Part shown: one piece after another, positions 9,941-18,097 of the stretch
How the letters are laid out: each line of letters begins with the position of its first letter
How positions within the stretch are numbered: position 1 is the stretch's first letter
NCBI GenBank assembly: GCA_937775265.1
Contig: CALKBV010000003.1
Location: forward strand, 1-41,421
Length of the DNA: 41,421 bases
Direction of reading: 5' to 3'
DNA from: an uncultured Pseudomonadales bacterium
Lineage (GTDB): Bacteria; Pseudomonadota; Gammaproteobacteria; Pseudomonadales; Azotimanducaceae
Made by a program: the position numbers and the translations under genes
The notes under the pieces: model-generated
Database searches by the model: none
What the model was told of the DNA's origin: nothing
What the model saw: only the letters and a program-made list of their open reading frames with translations

Positions 9941-10241
9941 TAACGACCTGAAAATACGGTCGCTAGGTCTCATTTAAATCAGAGAAATCATAACGATGTT
10001 GTGACACGTGGCACTCTGCTCACCTTATTCAAATTTAGCTTCTGATGTATCTGGATGGGAACTACCTAATTTAGAATGCGAGTTATCCCCTCCCCCGGGG
10101 GTGTCTTATCTGAGAGCTTTAGAAAAAGTAACTAGAAAGTATTTTGAGCCAGTATTTAGCGTTACTGTCGCAGTAAATATGCAGTAAATAATGCTCGACC
10201 AGTATAGAAGGGAGATTGAAAACCCCTAAAGTCCCTATAAT
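9941..10241. other. Intergenic region with second copy of the 22 bp repeat
   Basis: No gene seen. It holds the second repeat copy at 10037-10058, a CCCCTCCCCCGGGGG run at 10088-10102, and otherwise featureless AT-rich sequence before the tRNA. Confidence 0.4.
10037..10058. repeat. Direct repeat copy 2 (22 bp)
   Basis: Partner of 9265-9286. The minus-strand reading around it is SHPDTSEAKFE then stop, so this copy looks like a more decayed relic of the same coding segment. Confidence 0.4.
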
Positions 10242-10318
10242 TGGTCGGGATGGCGAGAATTGAACTCACGACCCCTGCCTCCCGAAGACAGTGCTCTACC
10301 AGGCTGAGCTACACCCCG
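10242..10318 (-). tRNA. tRNA-Pro (anticodon CGG)
   Basis: A full cloverleaf on the minus strand: acceptor CGGGGTG pairing with CATCCCG, D arm GCTC...GAGC, anticodon stem CTGTC/GGCAG with loop TTCGGGA (anticodon CGG, reads CCG), T arm GTGAG TTCAATT CTCGC, discriminator A and encoded CCA. The C1-G72 pair is usual for bacterial tRNA-Pro. It reads away from the sugar kinase gene. Confidence 0.9.
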
Positions 10319-10371
10319 ACTCGCCGGTATCTTATCAAGTTTCTGAACCAGATAAGAGAGGGCGTCGTTGA

Positions 10372-10455
10372 TTCCCGAGAATCGAATCGATGCGTCGAAC
10401 TGTCCCGCCCCTGCCTGCCGAAGATAGAGCCCTACCAACCAGGCCCGTCGCCCCG
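10372..10455 (-). pseudogene. Degenerate tRNA-Pro-like sequence
   Basis: About 55 bp upstream of the tRNA on the same strand is a related sequence: CGGGGCG, then GGCCTGGTTGGTAGGGCTC, then CTATC TTCGGCA GGCAG, mirroring acceptor, D arm and anticodon arm of the tRNA-Pro. The anticodon loop again reads CGG, but an A-C mismatch spoils the stem. The T arm and 3' acceptor cannot be folded convincingly. It looks like a decayed duplicate; the 3' limit is approximate. Confidence 0.35.
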
Positions 10456-10528
10456 CCGTGGCACACCATGATCTGTATAATGGCCACCCATACAAGGGCT
10501 ATGTTCAATCTTTACAGAGGTTATATCG

Positions 10529-11398
10529 ATGCCGGTACTAAACTTTGGCTCATGCTGTATAGACCATGTCTATTCCGTGCCACATTTTGCAGCACCCGGG
10601 GAAACGCTCCCCTGTACCGACTACCAGGTTCACCCTGGAGGTAAAGGCCTGAATCAGTCTATTGCAATGGCGGCAGCTGGAGCGAAGGTCAGGCACGCCG
10701 GGAAAGTCGGGGAAGATGGTCGCTGGCTACTAGAACTCATGGCATCGAAAAATATTGATGTCAGCATGATGAAAGTTGATGCAGGCCCTACCGGCCATGC
10801 CAATATTCAGGTGACACCTGAAGGTGAAAACTCGATTGTATTGTTTGGCGGCGCTAACCGAACCATCACAAAATCAGATATCGATGAAGCTCTTGAAGAC
10901 GTGCAGTCCGGCGAATTTCTATTACTCCAGAACGAGATTAGCGCCCTTGACTATCTCATCGACAGAGCCCGTGAAAAAAAAATGCGCGTTGTGTTTAATG
11001 CGGCCCCCATGAGCGGGGACGTCAATGCCTTGCCGCTGGAGGCAATCGAGCTACTTGTTATTAATGAAATTGAAGGCTTTGAACTGACTAAAAAAACGGC
11101 GCCAGATGACATCATTGCGATACTGTCATCTCGTTTCGCCTCCACCAATATCCTGCTAACTCTAGGCGCTGCCGGGTCCATCTATGCCGGCAAGGGTGAT
11201 TCTGTGTTTCAACCGGCGATGAAAGTGGACGCGATAGACACCACCGCTGCAGGAGATACCTACGTAGGGTTCTTTCTCGCAGGCTACAGCGCAGGGAATT
11301 CAGTAGAGGAATGCCTGGCACTGGCAACGAGCGCCGCCGCGGTGTGTGTTACGCGTGCCGGGGCTGCGACATCAATCCCGAGCCTGGGCGAACTTTAG
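10529..11398 (+). CDS. rbsK: PfkB-family carbohydrate kinase (ribokinase-like)
   Basis: Sugar kinase of 289 residues transferring phosphate from ATP to a sugar, ribose or a similar pentose by family resemblance. The N-terminal glycine motif HPGGKGLNQSIAMAAAGA and the C-terminal signature DTTAAGDTYVGFFLAGY (catalytic Asp in AAGD) are both present, with FNAAPM and GAAGS in between. The cytoplasmic enzyme stands alone: the divergent tRNA is on one side and no ribose transporter or repressor is nearby. ATG at 10529 gives the family N-terminus (LNFGSCCIDHVYSV). The symbol is tentative because the substrate cannot be decided from sequence. Confidence 0.8.
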   Translation: MPVLNFGSCCIDHVYSVPHFAAPGETLPCTDYQVHPGGKGLNQSIAMAAAGAKVRHAGKVGEDGRWLLELMASKNIDVSMMKVDAGPTGHANIQVTPEGENSIVLFGGANRTITKSDIDEALEDVQSGEFLLLQNEISALDYLIDRAREKKMRVVFNAAPMSGDVNALPLEAIELLVINEIEGFELTKKTAPDDIIAILSSRFASTNILLTLGAAGSIYAGKGDSVFQPAMKVDAIDTTAAGDTYVGFFLAGYSAGNSVEECLALATSAAAVCVTRAGAATSIPSLGEL

Positions 11399-11523
11399 AA
11401 CCTGCGCGGAATTTCCCTGAATATCAATCAGCACAGCCATGCATACCGGGCATAGATTCGATAGGGCACAGATTCAATAGGGCATGATTTGGCTAGAACA
11501 ACCAGGACCCGCGGTCGGTAAAT
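11399..11523. other. Intergenic with short tandem repeat
   Basis: Non-coding gap between the kinase and a convergent small gene. It contains the 16 bp repeat at 11445-11492; no clear terminator. Confidence 0.4.
11445..11492. repeat. Imperfect 16 bp tandem repeat, three units
   Basis: Three units of 16 bp run end to end: ACCGGGCATAGATTCG, ATAGGGCACAGATTCA, ATAGGGCATGATTTGG. The shared core is GGGCAYAGATT. No function is apparent. Confidence 0.5.
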
Positions 11524-11715
11524 CTATCCTTGAGTGGCGAACAGGCGTTGCCGGGCTTGCTCTCGATCATAATCCGACACCCAGTTGCTGGGTTTCTTGC
11601 CCTCACCGGGTTCCTGCGTACTTCCCAGAAATGACAGGTCGAACGGAATTAAACTCTGACACACTTCACCATTGTCCCCCAGGACTGCGTCAGACATAGG
11701 TACAAATACTTTCAT
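11524..11715 (-). CDS. Small hypothetical protein (63 residues)
   Basis: ATG at 11715 follows a purine-rich AGAAGAGAG ribosome site. The product begins MKVFVPMSDAVLGD, has a hydrophobic-acidic N-terminal strand and a basic, Arg-rich C-terminus (DYDREQARQRL). Composition and start signal look genuine. I do not recognise a family, and nothing nearby points to a role. Confidence 0.5.
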   Translation of the reverse strand: MKVFVPMSDAVLGDNGEVCQSLIPFDLSFLGSTQEPGEGKKPSNWVSDYDREQARQRLFATQG

Positions 11716-11954
11716 GATTTCTCTCTTCTACCCAGTGTTCTACCCCCCAGAACGCGGAGGGATTACGATGTAACAAGTTGTATTTGACCTCACAATCAGC
11801 AATCAGGGCTTGAAGGAAAGTGAAAGTTCCACGGAACTAATGTGGAGAACCGGTGAATTCGTCAATTTTTTTGCGAAAACCAGCAAGTTGAGTTGGATTA
11901 TTCGAATATTCTGCTGTCTGATAGTTACCGCAACACCACAAACAAGGAGTAGTT
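11716..11954. other. Upstream region of the two-component operon
   Basis: About 240 bp divergent between the small hypothetical and the response regulator. No gene seen. The regulator has a good ribosome site (AAGGAGT, 11944-11950). No confident -35/-10 pair was found. Confidence 0.35.
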
Positions 11955-12654
11955 ATGGCTAAAAGTATTGCCATTGTTGAAGATGACCCGGATCAAAGAG
12001 CCAATTACATCGATGCCATCACAAAAAAGGGCTATAACGTGGTGGCCTATAGCCAGCCGCCAGGAAGCGCTCGCCGGGTTCGACCGGGAGTTACCCGACC
12101 TTGCGATTCTGGACATCATACTCGGTGATGAGGTAGATGCAGGGTTCGAGATTTGTCGTGATCTATTGGTGCGATCACCTTCACTTCCCGTGATTTTTCT
12201 GACAGAACGAATAACCGAGATCGACAAGATTTCCGGACTTCGTCTGGGTGCGTGGGATTATTTACCAAAGCCCATCTCTCTTAACTACCTGGCAGAGCGT
12301 ATAAGCTCTTTGCTTCGAATCAATACCGCCCGCATCGAATCGAACGGCAATGCCAACACGGCAAAGTTGGTGGGAGACATGTCGATAGACCAGGAGGCGT
12401 TATTGGTCAGTTGGAAGGGACAGCCCATCAATCTATCCGGCACGGAGTTTCGGATGCTAGCAAAACTCGTCCGCGTACCCGGTCACGCCGTCTCTTATGA
12501 CACCCTAATGAACGCCACCATGCAATCGTTAGTGACTAACAACACCATCAACACCCACATGAGAAACATTCGTAAAAAGTTCGAGGGTATCGACTCGGAA
12601 TTTGATTGCATTAAGAGCGAATATGGCTATGGGTATCGTTGGTCAGCCAAATAG
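11955..12654 (+). CDS. OmpR-type response regulator (PdsR-like), one apparent frameshift
   Basis: Receiver plus winged-helix regulator, about 232 residues after repair. ATG 11955 follows AAGGAGTAGTT and gives AKSIAIVEDDPDQRANYI. Near 12054-12057 one extra base breaks the frame; without it the text reads VVAYSSRQEALAGF. The phospho-acceptor Asp lies in LPDLAILDIILG; LTER and YLPKP supply the conserved Thr and Lys. The C-terminal DNA-binding domain has LSGTEFRML and SEYGYGYRW. Pairing with the downstream kinase and overall look resemble the dedicated sortase system regulator (PdsR), but no sortase is in the window. Given the intact kinase, the frameshift is more likely a sequence error than a real loss. 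Confidence 0.8.
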
Positions 12655-12669
12655 GACAGGTCAGTAGTC

Positions 12670-14841
12670 TTGGCAATTTCCCCAATAAGAGGGCCCAGGC
12701 TCGGGACCAAACTCCTGATACTCATGAGCTTTGCCCTGGTCGTTATTCCATGGTTCAGCTATCTGTACCTTTCCGAGATGGAAGATTTCCTTGTCGATAG
12801 CCAGGCCAATGCACAGCTACTGACCGCGGAAGGAATTTCTACTCTGTTGAACGGCAGATCCGACCTTTTTTATGAACTTCCCCTGTCGCCGGAAGGTTAT
12901 GAGCAACTTTATGCTCATCCCCTGCAAAGCCCGATACGGATTGATGGACGTGATAACGATTGGGAAGAAGTCCTCGAGTACAACATAGGGTTCGGCAACC
13001 TCGATAGCGTCAATGAATCAGGCCCTTCATTGAACCAGTTCCATTTGGCGCTCGGCGAACACAACGACCAGATCTATGCGCTGGTCACTGTAAAGGACGA
13101 TGCGCTGGTTTTTCGTGACAGAAATATTCTAAGGCTTGACCTTTCCGATCACCTAAGGATCACCTTCACCGGGCAGGACGAGACGATAAAAAAGATTGTT
13201 CTAACCATGACAGAGCCTGGCGTCACTACGGCCTACGTGATCGACAACGACTGGCGATACGCTATTCAGGGTGAACCAGAGAACCGGATACCGGGATTCA
13301 TGGGCAAAGTAAACGGTGGCTATGCGATTGAGTTTCGTATTCCGCTCGACCTACTCGGGTCCGCCCGACAATTAGGTCTTGCGGTGGTAGACGTCGATAA
13401 CTCGGAAACACGTGCCATCGAATCGATCACGGGAACGCTTCCTTCAGCTGGCAGAGAAGCCTACGGGCTTGTGCTCCTGAAGTCTCCCGAGGTGCTACGT
13501 ATTATCGAAGGCCTGGGCTATTCCGGCGCAAGTATTCAGGTCATTGACGCACAACGAAGAGTTCGCGCAGAGGTTGGAAGTTACCAGACCAACCCGACCC
13601 AGGAGATCGAAGTTGCTGAAGACTGGACAGATGCCTGGCTCTCTATGGTTGCCTTGTTGATGGACCCGCTCTACAACATTATTGAAACCAACCTCCGGGC
13701 CTCTCCCATGGTTGATGACGAAGTCATCAAGGACTCTCTCGCAGGCAGGCCCACTTACCAGAGAAGGTACTCCGATGAAGATGGCGAAGTCATCGTTGCC
13801 GCACATCCCATCATTGCCCAGAACGAGATCATTGGCACCGTACTCCTGAAACAAAATACGGAACGAATCCTTAAGCTTCGTCGAGATGCGCTGCAGCGCA
13901 GCGTCAATTTCTCCGTTATCTCGCTACTGATTTTCGTTGCGCTGATTCTGGTTTTTTCGCTCAGGCTCGCCAGTCGGATCCGAAAACTTGAAAGCGAGGC
14001 AACCAACGCGATTGATATTTATGGCCGGTTGAAGACCAATCAGCTGACAGCGGAAACCAAATCTGGAGATGAAATTGGTGATCTTGCGCGCAGTATTTCA
14101 GGGATGCTCGCCAGGTTACACCGGCATAACCAGTTTCTCGAGAACATGCCCCGCACACTTCGCCACGAAATTAATAATCCGCTAAATACACTCTCTACAT
14201 CTTTGCAGAATCTTGAGGTAGAGGAATCGGAAGAGGCTCGTCAAAAATATCTCGATGCGGCAAAGCGAGGCGTGACGCGAATTGGAATGATCGTTCAAAA
14301 TCTGGCTGATGCGGCAAGTCTGGAAGATGCGCTTGCCGCGGAAGAAACTGAAGTAATTAACCTCTACGACCTGCTACAGAACTATCTTGCGAATTGCAGA
14401 ACCACGCGCCCTGATCGAGAGTTCAAATATCAAGGAATCGACAAGGGGATCGCCACAAAAGTGTCGGACTATCGCGTAGAGCAACTCCTGGACAAGCTGA
14501 TTGATAACGCGATTGACTTTTCTGACCCAGGCTCAGCGATTACAGTTGGCATCAACGCTGATGCCCAGAACCTGACGCTCTTTGTCACCAATCAGGGTCC
14601 CACTATTTCTGAAGACATGCTGGACAGCGTCTTTGACTCCATGGTCTCGATCAGGGAATCAAACCCTGACAACAGGCTTCATTTCGGCATGGGGCTTTAT
14701 GTTGTTAGAATCATCGCAGAACGTCATGGTGGGTCGGTAAACGCGACTAACCTGTTCGACGGCAAAGGGGTTAGCATCAAAGTGGTGCTTCCAATCTATC
14801 GTGATTCGAATCCACACCAGAGTTCAATCGCTGCCAGCTAA
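12670..14841 (+). CDS. Membrane sensor histidine kinase with CBM9-like sensor region (PdsS-like)
   Basis: Sensor kinase of 723 residues; TTG start 16 bp after the regulator's stop. Order: TM1 (about 13-34), a long periplasmic part of about 370 residues, TM2 (about 415-435), HAMP-like linker, HisKA with the phospho-acceptor His499 in LRHEINNPL, and HATPase with N613 in LIDNAID and GMGLYVVRIIAERHGG. Residues about 94-260 (PIRIDGRDNDWEE onward, ending YAIEFRIPLDLLG) look like a CBM9-type beta-sandwich, so the ligand may be a carbohydrate or surface polymer. The architecture resembles the proteobacterial dedicated sortase kinase PdsS. The kinase domain is complete, and it phosphorylates the upstream regulator by inference. 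Confidence 0.85.
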   Translation: MAISPIRGPRLGTKLLILMSFALVVIPWFSYLYLSEMEDFLVDSQANAQLLTAEGISTLLNGRSDLFYELPLSPEGYEQLYAHPLQSPIRIDGRDNDWEEVLEYNIGFGNLDSVNESGPSLNQFHLALGEHNDQIYALVTVKDDALVFRDRNILRLDLSDHLRITFTGQDETIKKIVLTMTEPGVTTAYVIDNDWRYAIQGEPENRIPGFMGKVNGGYAIEFRIPLDLLGSARQLGLAVVDVDNSETRAIESITGTLPSAGREAYGLVLLKSPEVLRIIEGLGYSGASIQVIDAQRRVRAEVGSYQTNPTQEIEVAEDWTDAWLSMVALLMDPLYNIIETNLRASPMVDDEVIKDSLAGRPTYQRRYSDEDGEVIVAAHPIIAQNEIIGTVLLKQNTERILKLRRDALQRSVNFSVISLLIFVALILVFSLRLASRIRKLESEATNAIDIYGRLKTNQLTAETKSGDEIGDLARSISGMLARLHRHNQFLENMPRTLRHEINNPLNTLSTSLQNLEVEESEEARQKYLDAAKRGVTRIGMIVQNLADAASLEDALAAEETEVINLYDLLQNYLANCRTTRPDREFKYQGIDKGIATKVSDYRVEQLLDKLIDNAIDFSDPGSAITVGINADAQNLTLFVTNQGPTISEDMLDSVFDSMVSIRESNPDNRLHFGMGLYVVRIIAERHGGSVNATNLFDGKGVSIKVVLPIYRDSNPHQSSIAAS

Positions 14842-14891
14842 GCACTCTGCAGGCCCTTGAAGAAAAAGCTTTCAAAAAGCATCCAAAAAAA

Positions 14892-14933
14892 AAGCCCTAA
14901 CACTGTTTGAGGGGAGGGTCAGTGTTAGGGCTT
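14892..14933 (-). terminator. Strong rho-independent terminator for the minus-strand gene at 15051
   Basis: A perfect 14 bp stem, AAGCCCTAACACTG (14892-14905) with CAGTGTTAGGGCTT (14920-14933), 14-nt loop. On the minus strand it is followed by nine T, so it stops transcripts coming from 15572. It also lies 50 bp after the kinase gene on the plus strand, but lacks a T tail there. Confidence 0.8.
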
Positions 14934-14998
14934 CACACGTGCTCTGTGTTCTAGCATAAGACGTGTTGAATAATGATATCAATCAAGTATGGAAAGAA

Positions 14999-15033
14999 TC
15001 TGGAACCTCATTGAGAACCAATGAGGTTCCAGA
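14999..15033. other. Perfect 15 bp hairpin
   Basis: TCTGGAACCTCATTG (14999-15013) and CAATGAGGTTCCAGA (15019-15033) form a perfect stem around the 5-nt loop AGAAC. There is no T run on either side, so it is not a standard terminator. It lies 18 bp downstream of the stop of the 15051 gene and may protect its mRNA 3' end. Confidence 0.65.
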
Positions 15034-15050
15034 CGAATAATTCGGATAAT

Positions 15051-15572
15051 TTAGTTAATAATCCGACGCTCATTCTCTGAAACCTGCTCACCACCCCGTT
15101 TTTCGCCACCCCAATCCAGCACCCAATTACCCGCCTGTGCCGCTGATTTGAGCAATTTTGTAACATTAAAGTTCAACGGTGTATCAAGGGCTATCGTCAC
15201 CCCCTGCCCCGAGCCGGTAGTGATAGTAAGTGCTAACTTATTTTCTGACACCCTGTAGGATAATTTATGTGCCAGCACCGAGGTTTCTCCCAGAGGGAAT
15301 GTATCACTGGGCTTAAAGTCATCTTTAAAATTTCCTCCGGAGTCGGCTGCCTCCCGTTTAAACGTCTCAACTGCTTTGCGCACCACCGGCGATACTTGAT
15401 TTGAAACATCCGGGTCAGCTGCTCGATGCGCACCTAAGGCCTGAACCATCAACTGACAGTACCGCCTGGTCAACCAGAATCGAAACTCCTCAGCGGAAGT
15501 CGTGTTCAGGCGCAACAATACCCTGTCCTCTTCAGGGCTGTAGCTCATCTGTAGCTGGTTGATTGCAGTCAT
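15051..15572 (-). CDS. Conserved hypothetical protein (173 residues)
   Basis: Starts MTAINQLQMSYSPEEDRVLL. The N-terminal stretch RLNTTSAEEFRFWLTRRY, followed by a helical region and a C-terminal beta-rich part (ENKLALTITTGSGQGVTIAL), resembles short proteins of unknown function seen in many Proteobacteria. No signal peptide, no membrane helix, no catalytic motif; a cytoplasmic protein is expected. It is divergent from the SahR-like gene across about 150 bp that hold two palindromic operators, so it could share their control. Two hairpins lie just downstream. Confidence 0.75.
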   Translation of the reverse strand: MTAINQLQMSYSPEEDRVLLRLNTTSAEEFRFWLTRRYCQLMVQALGAHRAADPDVSNQVSPVVRKAVETFKREAADSGGNFKDDFKPSDTFPLGETSVLAHKLSYRVSENKLALTITTGSGQGVTIALDTPLNFNVTKLLKSAAQAGNWVLDWGGEKRGGEQVSENERRIIN

Positions 15573-15627
15573 AGGAAGAGTATAAACAATCGTTGATCAA
15601 AATCGGTAATCGATGGCTGCGCCTGCT

Positions 15628-15649
15628 TATATTGAAAATAATTGATATA
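15628..15649. promoter_or_regulatory. Candidate SahR-type operator, site 1
   Basis: 22 bp element with arms TATATTGA and TTGATATA separated by 6 bp. It matches site 2 in length and in both arms, with centres 51 bp apart (about five helical turns). It lies in the divergent promoter region upstream of the ArsR-methyltransferase gene. Confidence 0.5.
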
Positions 15650-15678
15650 GGCTTGAAACCCGGAAGGGCCTGCCCTAC

Positions 15679-15700
15679 TATATCGACGTTTTTTGATATA
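15679..15700. promoter_or_regulatory. Candidate SahR-type operator, site 2
   Basis: 22 bp palindrome with arms TATATCGA and TTGATATA, 6 bp apart, ending 22 bp before the ATG of the ArsR-methyltransferase gene. Its position over the start region suggests autoregulation by repression, as known for ArsR-family proteins. Confidence 0.55.
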
Positions 15701-15722
15701 CCTCTTTTTGATAGCGCAAACC

Positions 15723-16670
15723 ATGCCGGCCAACTCCTCCATCGAACAGCTCAGCCACTATTGCAAGGCAACGGCAGATTCGCAGCGGCTTCAAATCCTG
15801 AGAGTGCTCTCAAAGGAATCCTTCGGCGTTCTGGAACTGTGCCAGGTACTGGAAGTTGGCCAATCAGCCCTAAGCCATCACCTTAAGATCCTGGCCAATG
15901 CAAACCTGGTTGAAACCAGACGCGAGGGGACATCCATATTTTATCGTCGGGCGCTGATTCACGCCGAAGACCCCTTGAGGCAACTCAGGCAGTCACTGTT
16001 TGAATCCATTGATGAAACCGAACTGCCGGTCGATCAAGCGTCCAGCATCAGGCAGGTCTACGACTGTCGACATCAGCAAGCCAAGTCTTTTTTTAAGAAA
16101 AATGCACATCGCTTCCAGGAAAACCAGGATCTTATTGCCGAGTACAACCACTACTCACAGTGCATCGACGATGTACTTGATAACGAGTCAATCGCATCCA
16201 CCGCCACTGCAATCGAGATCGGCCCGGGCGACAGTGATTTGATACTCACCCTGGCAAGTCGATTTCACAACATTACCGCAATCGACAATACCGCGGAAAT
16301 GCTCGAAAAAACACGAAAGAAAATCGCCACGGCAGGAAAAGACAACGTCAATTTCCTGGTCGGTGAACTTCACGACCACAAAGGTGACTGCGAACTACTT
16401 GTGCTGAATATGGTGCTGCATCATCTGGCATCACCCATCAATTTTTTCTTCGAGGCGAAACAACACCTCAAGGCGGGCGGATGCCTTCTCATCGCAGACT
16501 TATGCGCGCATGACCAAAATTGGACCACAGACACCTGCGGCGACCTGTGGCTCGGCTTCGACGCAGATGAGCTGGATGGCTGGGCATCAGCAGCCGGATT
16601 CGAACAAGGGCAGAGCCTCTACCTGGGCCTGAAGAACGGCTTCCAGGTCCAGGTCAGGACTTATCATTAG
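15723..16670 (+). CDS. sahR: ArsR-family regulator fused to a SAM-methyltransferase-like domain (SahR-like)
   Basis: A 315-residue fusion. Residues about 8-85 are an ArsR winged helix (LSHYCKATADSQRLQILRVL, recognition helix QSALSHHLKIL). Residues about 145-300 are a class I methyltransferase fold (AIEIGPGDSDLIL, then NMVLHHLASP). This arrangement beside ahcY is that of SahR, the S-adenosylhomocysteine-responsive regulator of the methionine cycle in Proteobacteria; the methyltransferase-like domain is thought to sense the ligand. ATG at 15723 is chosen because the upstream frame runs through operator site 2. ahcY begins 49 bp after its stop, so the two are likely co-transcribed. Name by domain order and context; medium-high certainty. 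Confidence 0.8.
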   Translation: MPANSSIEQLSHYCKATADSQRLQILRVLSKESFGVLELCQVLEVGQSALSHHLKILANANLVETRREGTSIFYRRALIHAEDPLRQLRQSLFESIDETELPVDQASSIRQVYDCRHQQAKSFFKKNAHRFQENQDLIAEYNHYSQCIDDVLDNESIASTATAIEIGPGDSDLILTLASRFHNITAIDNTAEMLEKTRKKIATAGKDNVNFLVGELHDHKGDCELLVLNMVLHHLASPINFFFEAKQHLKAGGCLLIADLCAHDQNWTTDTCGDLWLGFDADELDGWASAAGFEQGQSLYLGLKNGFQVQVRTYH

Positions 16671-16719
16671 CTTTACTTGATTTTTAGAAGACACTTTATT
16701 GTAACTATAGGAATATTTG

Positions 16720-18081
16720 ATGACAGACTACAAGGTAGCGGATATAGAACTGGCGGATTTTGGGCGTGCCGAGATTGAACTTGCGGAAGCTGAGATGCCA
16801 GCATTGATGGCCCTGCGAAAGAAGTACAAGAAAGAGCAACCACTGGCAGGGGCAAATATTCTCGGCTGTATCCACATGACTATACAGACCGCCGTGCTTA
16901 TCGAGACCCTGGTAGAGCTCGGCGCAGATGTGCGATGGTCATCCTGTAATATTTTTTCTACCCAGGATCACGCCGCTGCAGCGATTGCCGCATCGGGCGT
17001 TCCTGTGTTCGCCTGGAAAGGCGAAACGGAAGAGGAATTCCTGTGGTGCATTGAGCAAACTATTCTTAAGGACGGCAAACCCTGGAATGTAAACATGATC
17101 CTTGACGATGGTGGCGACCTGACAGAGATGGTCCACAACAAGTACCCCAAACTATTGGAACAGATCCACGGTATTACCGAAGAAACAACAACCGGAGTTC
17201 ACCGACTGGTTGAAATGATGGCACAGGGTGATCTCAAAGTTCCTGCCATTAATGTCAACGACTCGGTGACCAAATCAAAAAACGACAACAAATACGGCTG
17301 TCGCCATAGCCTCAACGATGCGATCAAGCGCGCAACGGACATGCTAATGGCAGGCAAACGAGCCCTGGTCATCGGCTATGGCGATGTTGGCAAAGGTTCT
17401 GCCCAGAGCCTCAGGCAGGAGGGCATGATTGTTCGAGTTGTTGAGATTGACCCGATCTGCGCCATGCAGGCCTGCATGGACGGTTACGAGCTGGTATCGC
17501 CTTACAAAGGCGGACTGAACACCGGCATGCTTGAAGACATTGATGCTGATCTACTCAGCAAAACTGATCTCATCGTCACCTGTACCGGAAACGTTAACGT
17601 CTGCGACGCCAACATGCTCACCAAAGTCGCCTCGAACGCTATTGTTTGTAACATCGGTCATTTTGATACCGAGATTGACACCAAGTTCATGCGCGAAAAC
17701 TGGAAGTGGCAGGAAGTTAAACCACAGGTCGACAAAATCTATCGAAGCGACGACCCCAGCGATTACGTCATCCTGCTTTCTGAAGGACGACTGGTTAACC
17801 TTGGTAACGCTACCGGTCATCCCAGCCGAATCATGGACGGATCATTTGCCAATCAGGTTTTGGCGCAAATGTATCTGTATGAGCGCGCCTGGGCAGATCA
17901 CGACATTCAGCAGCGACAGGCAGTCACCGTCGAAGTACTGCCAAAGGCACTGGATGAAGAAGTGGCCAGCTATATGGTTCAGGGCTTCGGGGGAGTAATG
18001 ACCCGCCTTACCAAGGGCCAGGCCGAGTACATCAATGTACCTCAAGAAGGGCCGTTTAAGCCCGAGGCTTATAAGTACTAA
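16720..18081 (+). CDS. ahcY: Adenosylhomocysteinase
   Basis: S-adenosyl-L-homocysteine hydrolase (453 residues), NAD-dependent cleavage of SAH to adenosine and homocysteine; it removes product inhibition of methyltransferases. Family marks are seen along the whole length: [60 protein letters not shown], the NAD loop [23 protein letters not shown] and the C-terminal KPEAYKY. ATG 16720 is preferred over the TTG one codon earlier. No SAH riboswitch fits in the 49 bp gap, which agrees with control by the upstream regulator. tesB follows after 16 bp. Confidence 0.97.
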   Translation: MTDYKVADIELADFGRAEIELAEAEMPALMALRKKYKKEQPLAGANILGCIHMTIQTAVLIETLVELGADVRWSSCNIFSTQDHAAAAIAASGVPVFAWKGETEEEFLWCIEQTILKDGKPWNVNMILDDGGDLTEMVHNKYPKLLEQIHGITEETTTGVHRLVEMMAQGDLKVPAINVNDSVTKSKNDNKYGCRHSLNDAIKRATDMLMAGKRALVIGYGDVGKGSAQSLRQEGMIVRVVEIDPICAMQACMDGYELVSPYKGGLNTGMLEDIDADLLSKTDLIVTCTGNVNVCDANMLTKVASNAIVCNIGHFDTEIDTKFMRENWKWQEVKPQVDKIYRSDDPSDYVILLSEGRLVNLGNATGHPSRIMDGSFANQVLAQMYLYERAWADHDIQQRQAVTVEVLPKALDEEVASYMVQGFGGVMTRLTKGQAEYINVPQEGPFKPEAYKY

Positions 18082-18097
18082 TCCTGGGTTTCGGTCA

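Noticed and set aside
10372..10455. tRNA-like sequence as selC (tRNA-Sec) for the nearby selenoprotein
   Set aside because: The anticodon loop reads CGG, not TCA, there is no long variable arm, and it parallels the tRNA-Pro next to it.
10235..10495. Minus-strand open frame of 86 codons
   Set aside because: It spans the tRNA-Pro and its relic and gives the known artefact peptide GVAQPGRALSSGGRG.
11955..14841. A sortase gene accompanying the PdsRS-like pair
   Set aside because: No TLxTC-type sortase motif was found in nearby frames on either strand.
16671..16719. SAH riboswitch before ahcY
   Set aside because: The gap is only 49 bp with no suitable pairing; the upstream regulator explains control.
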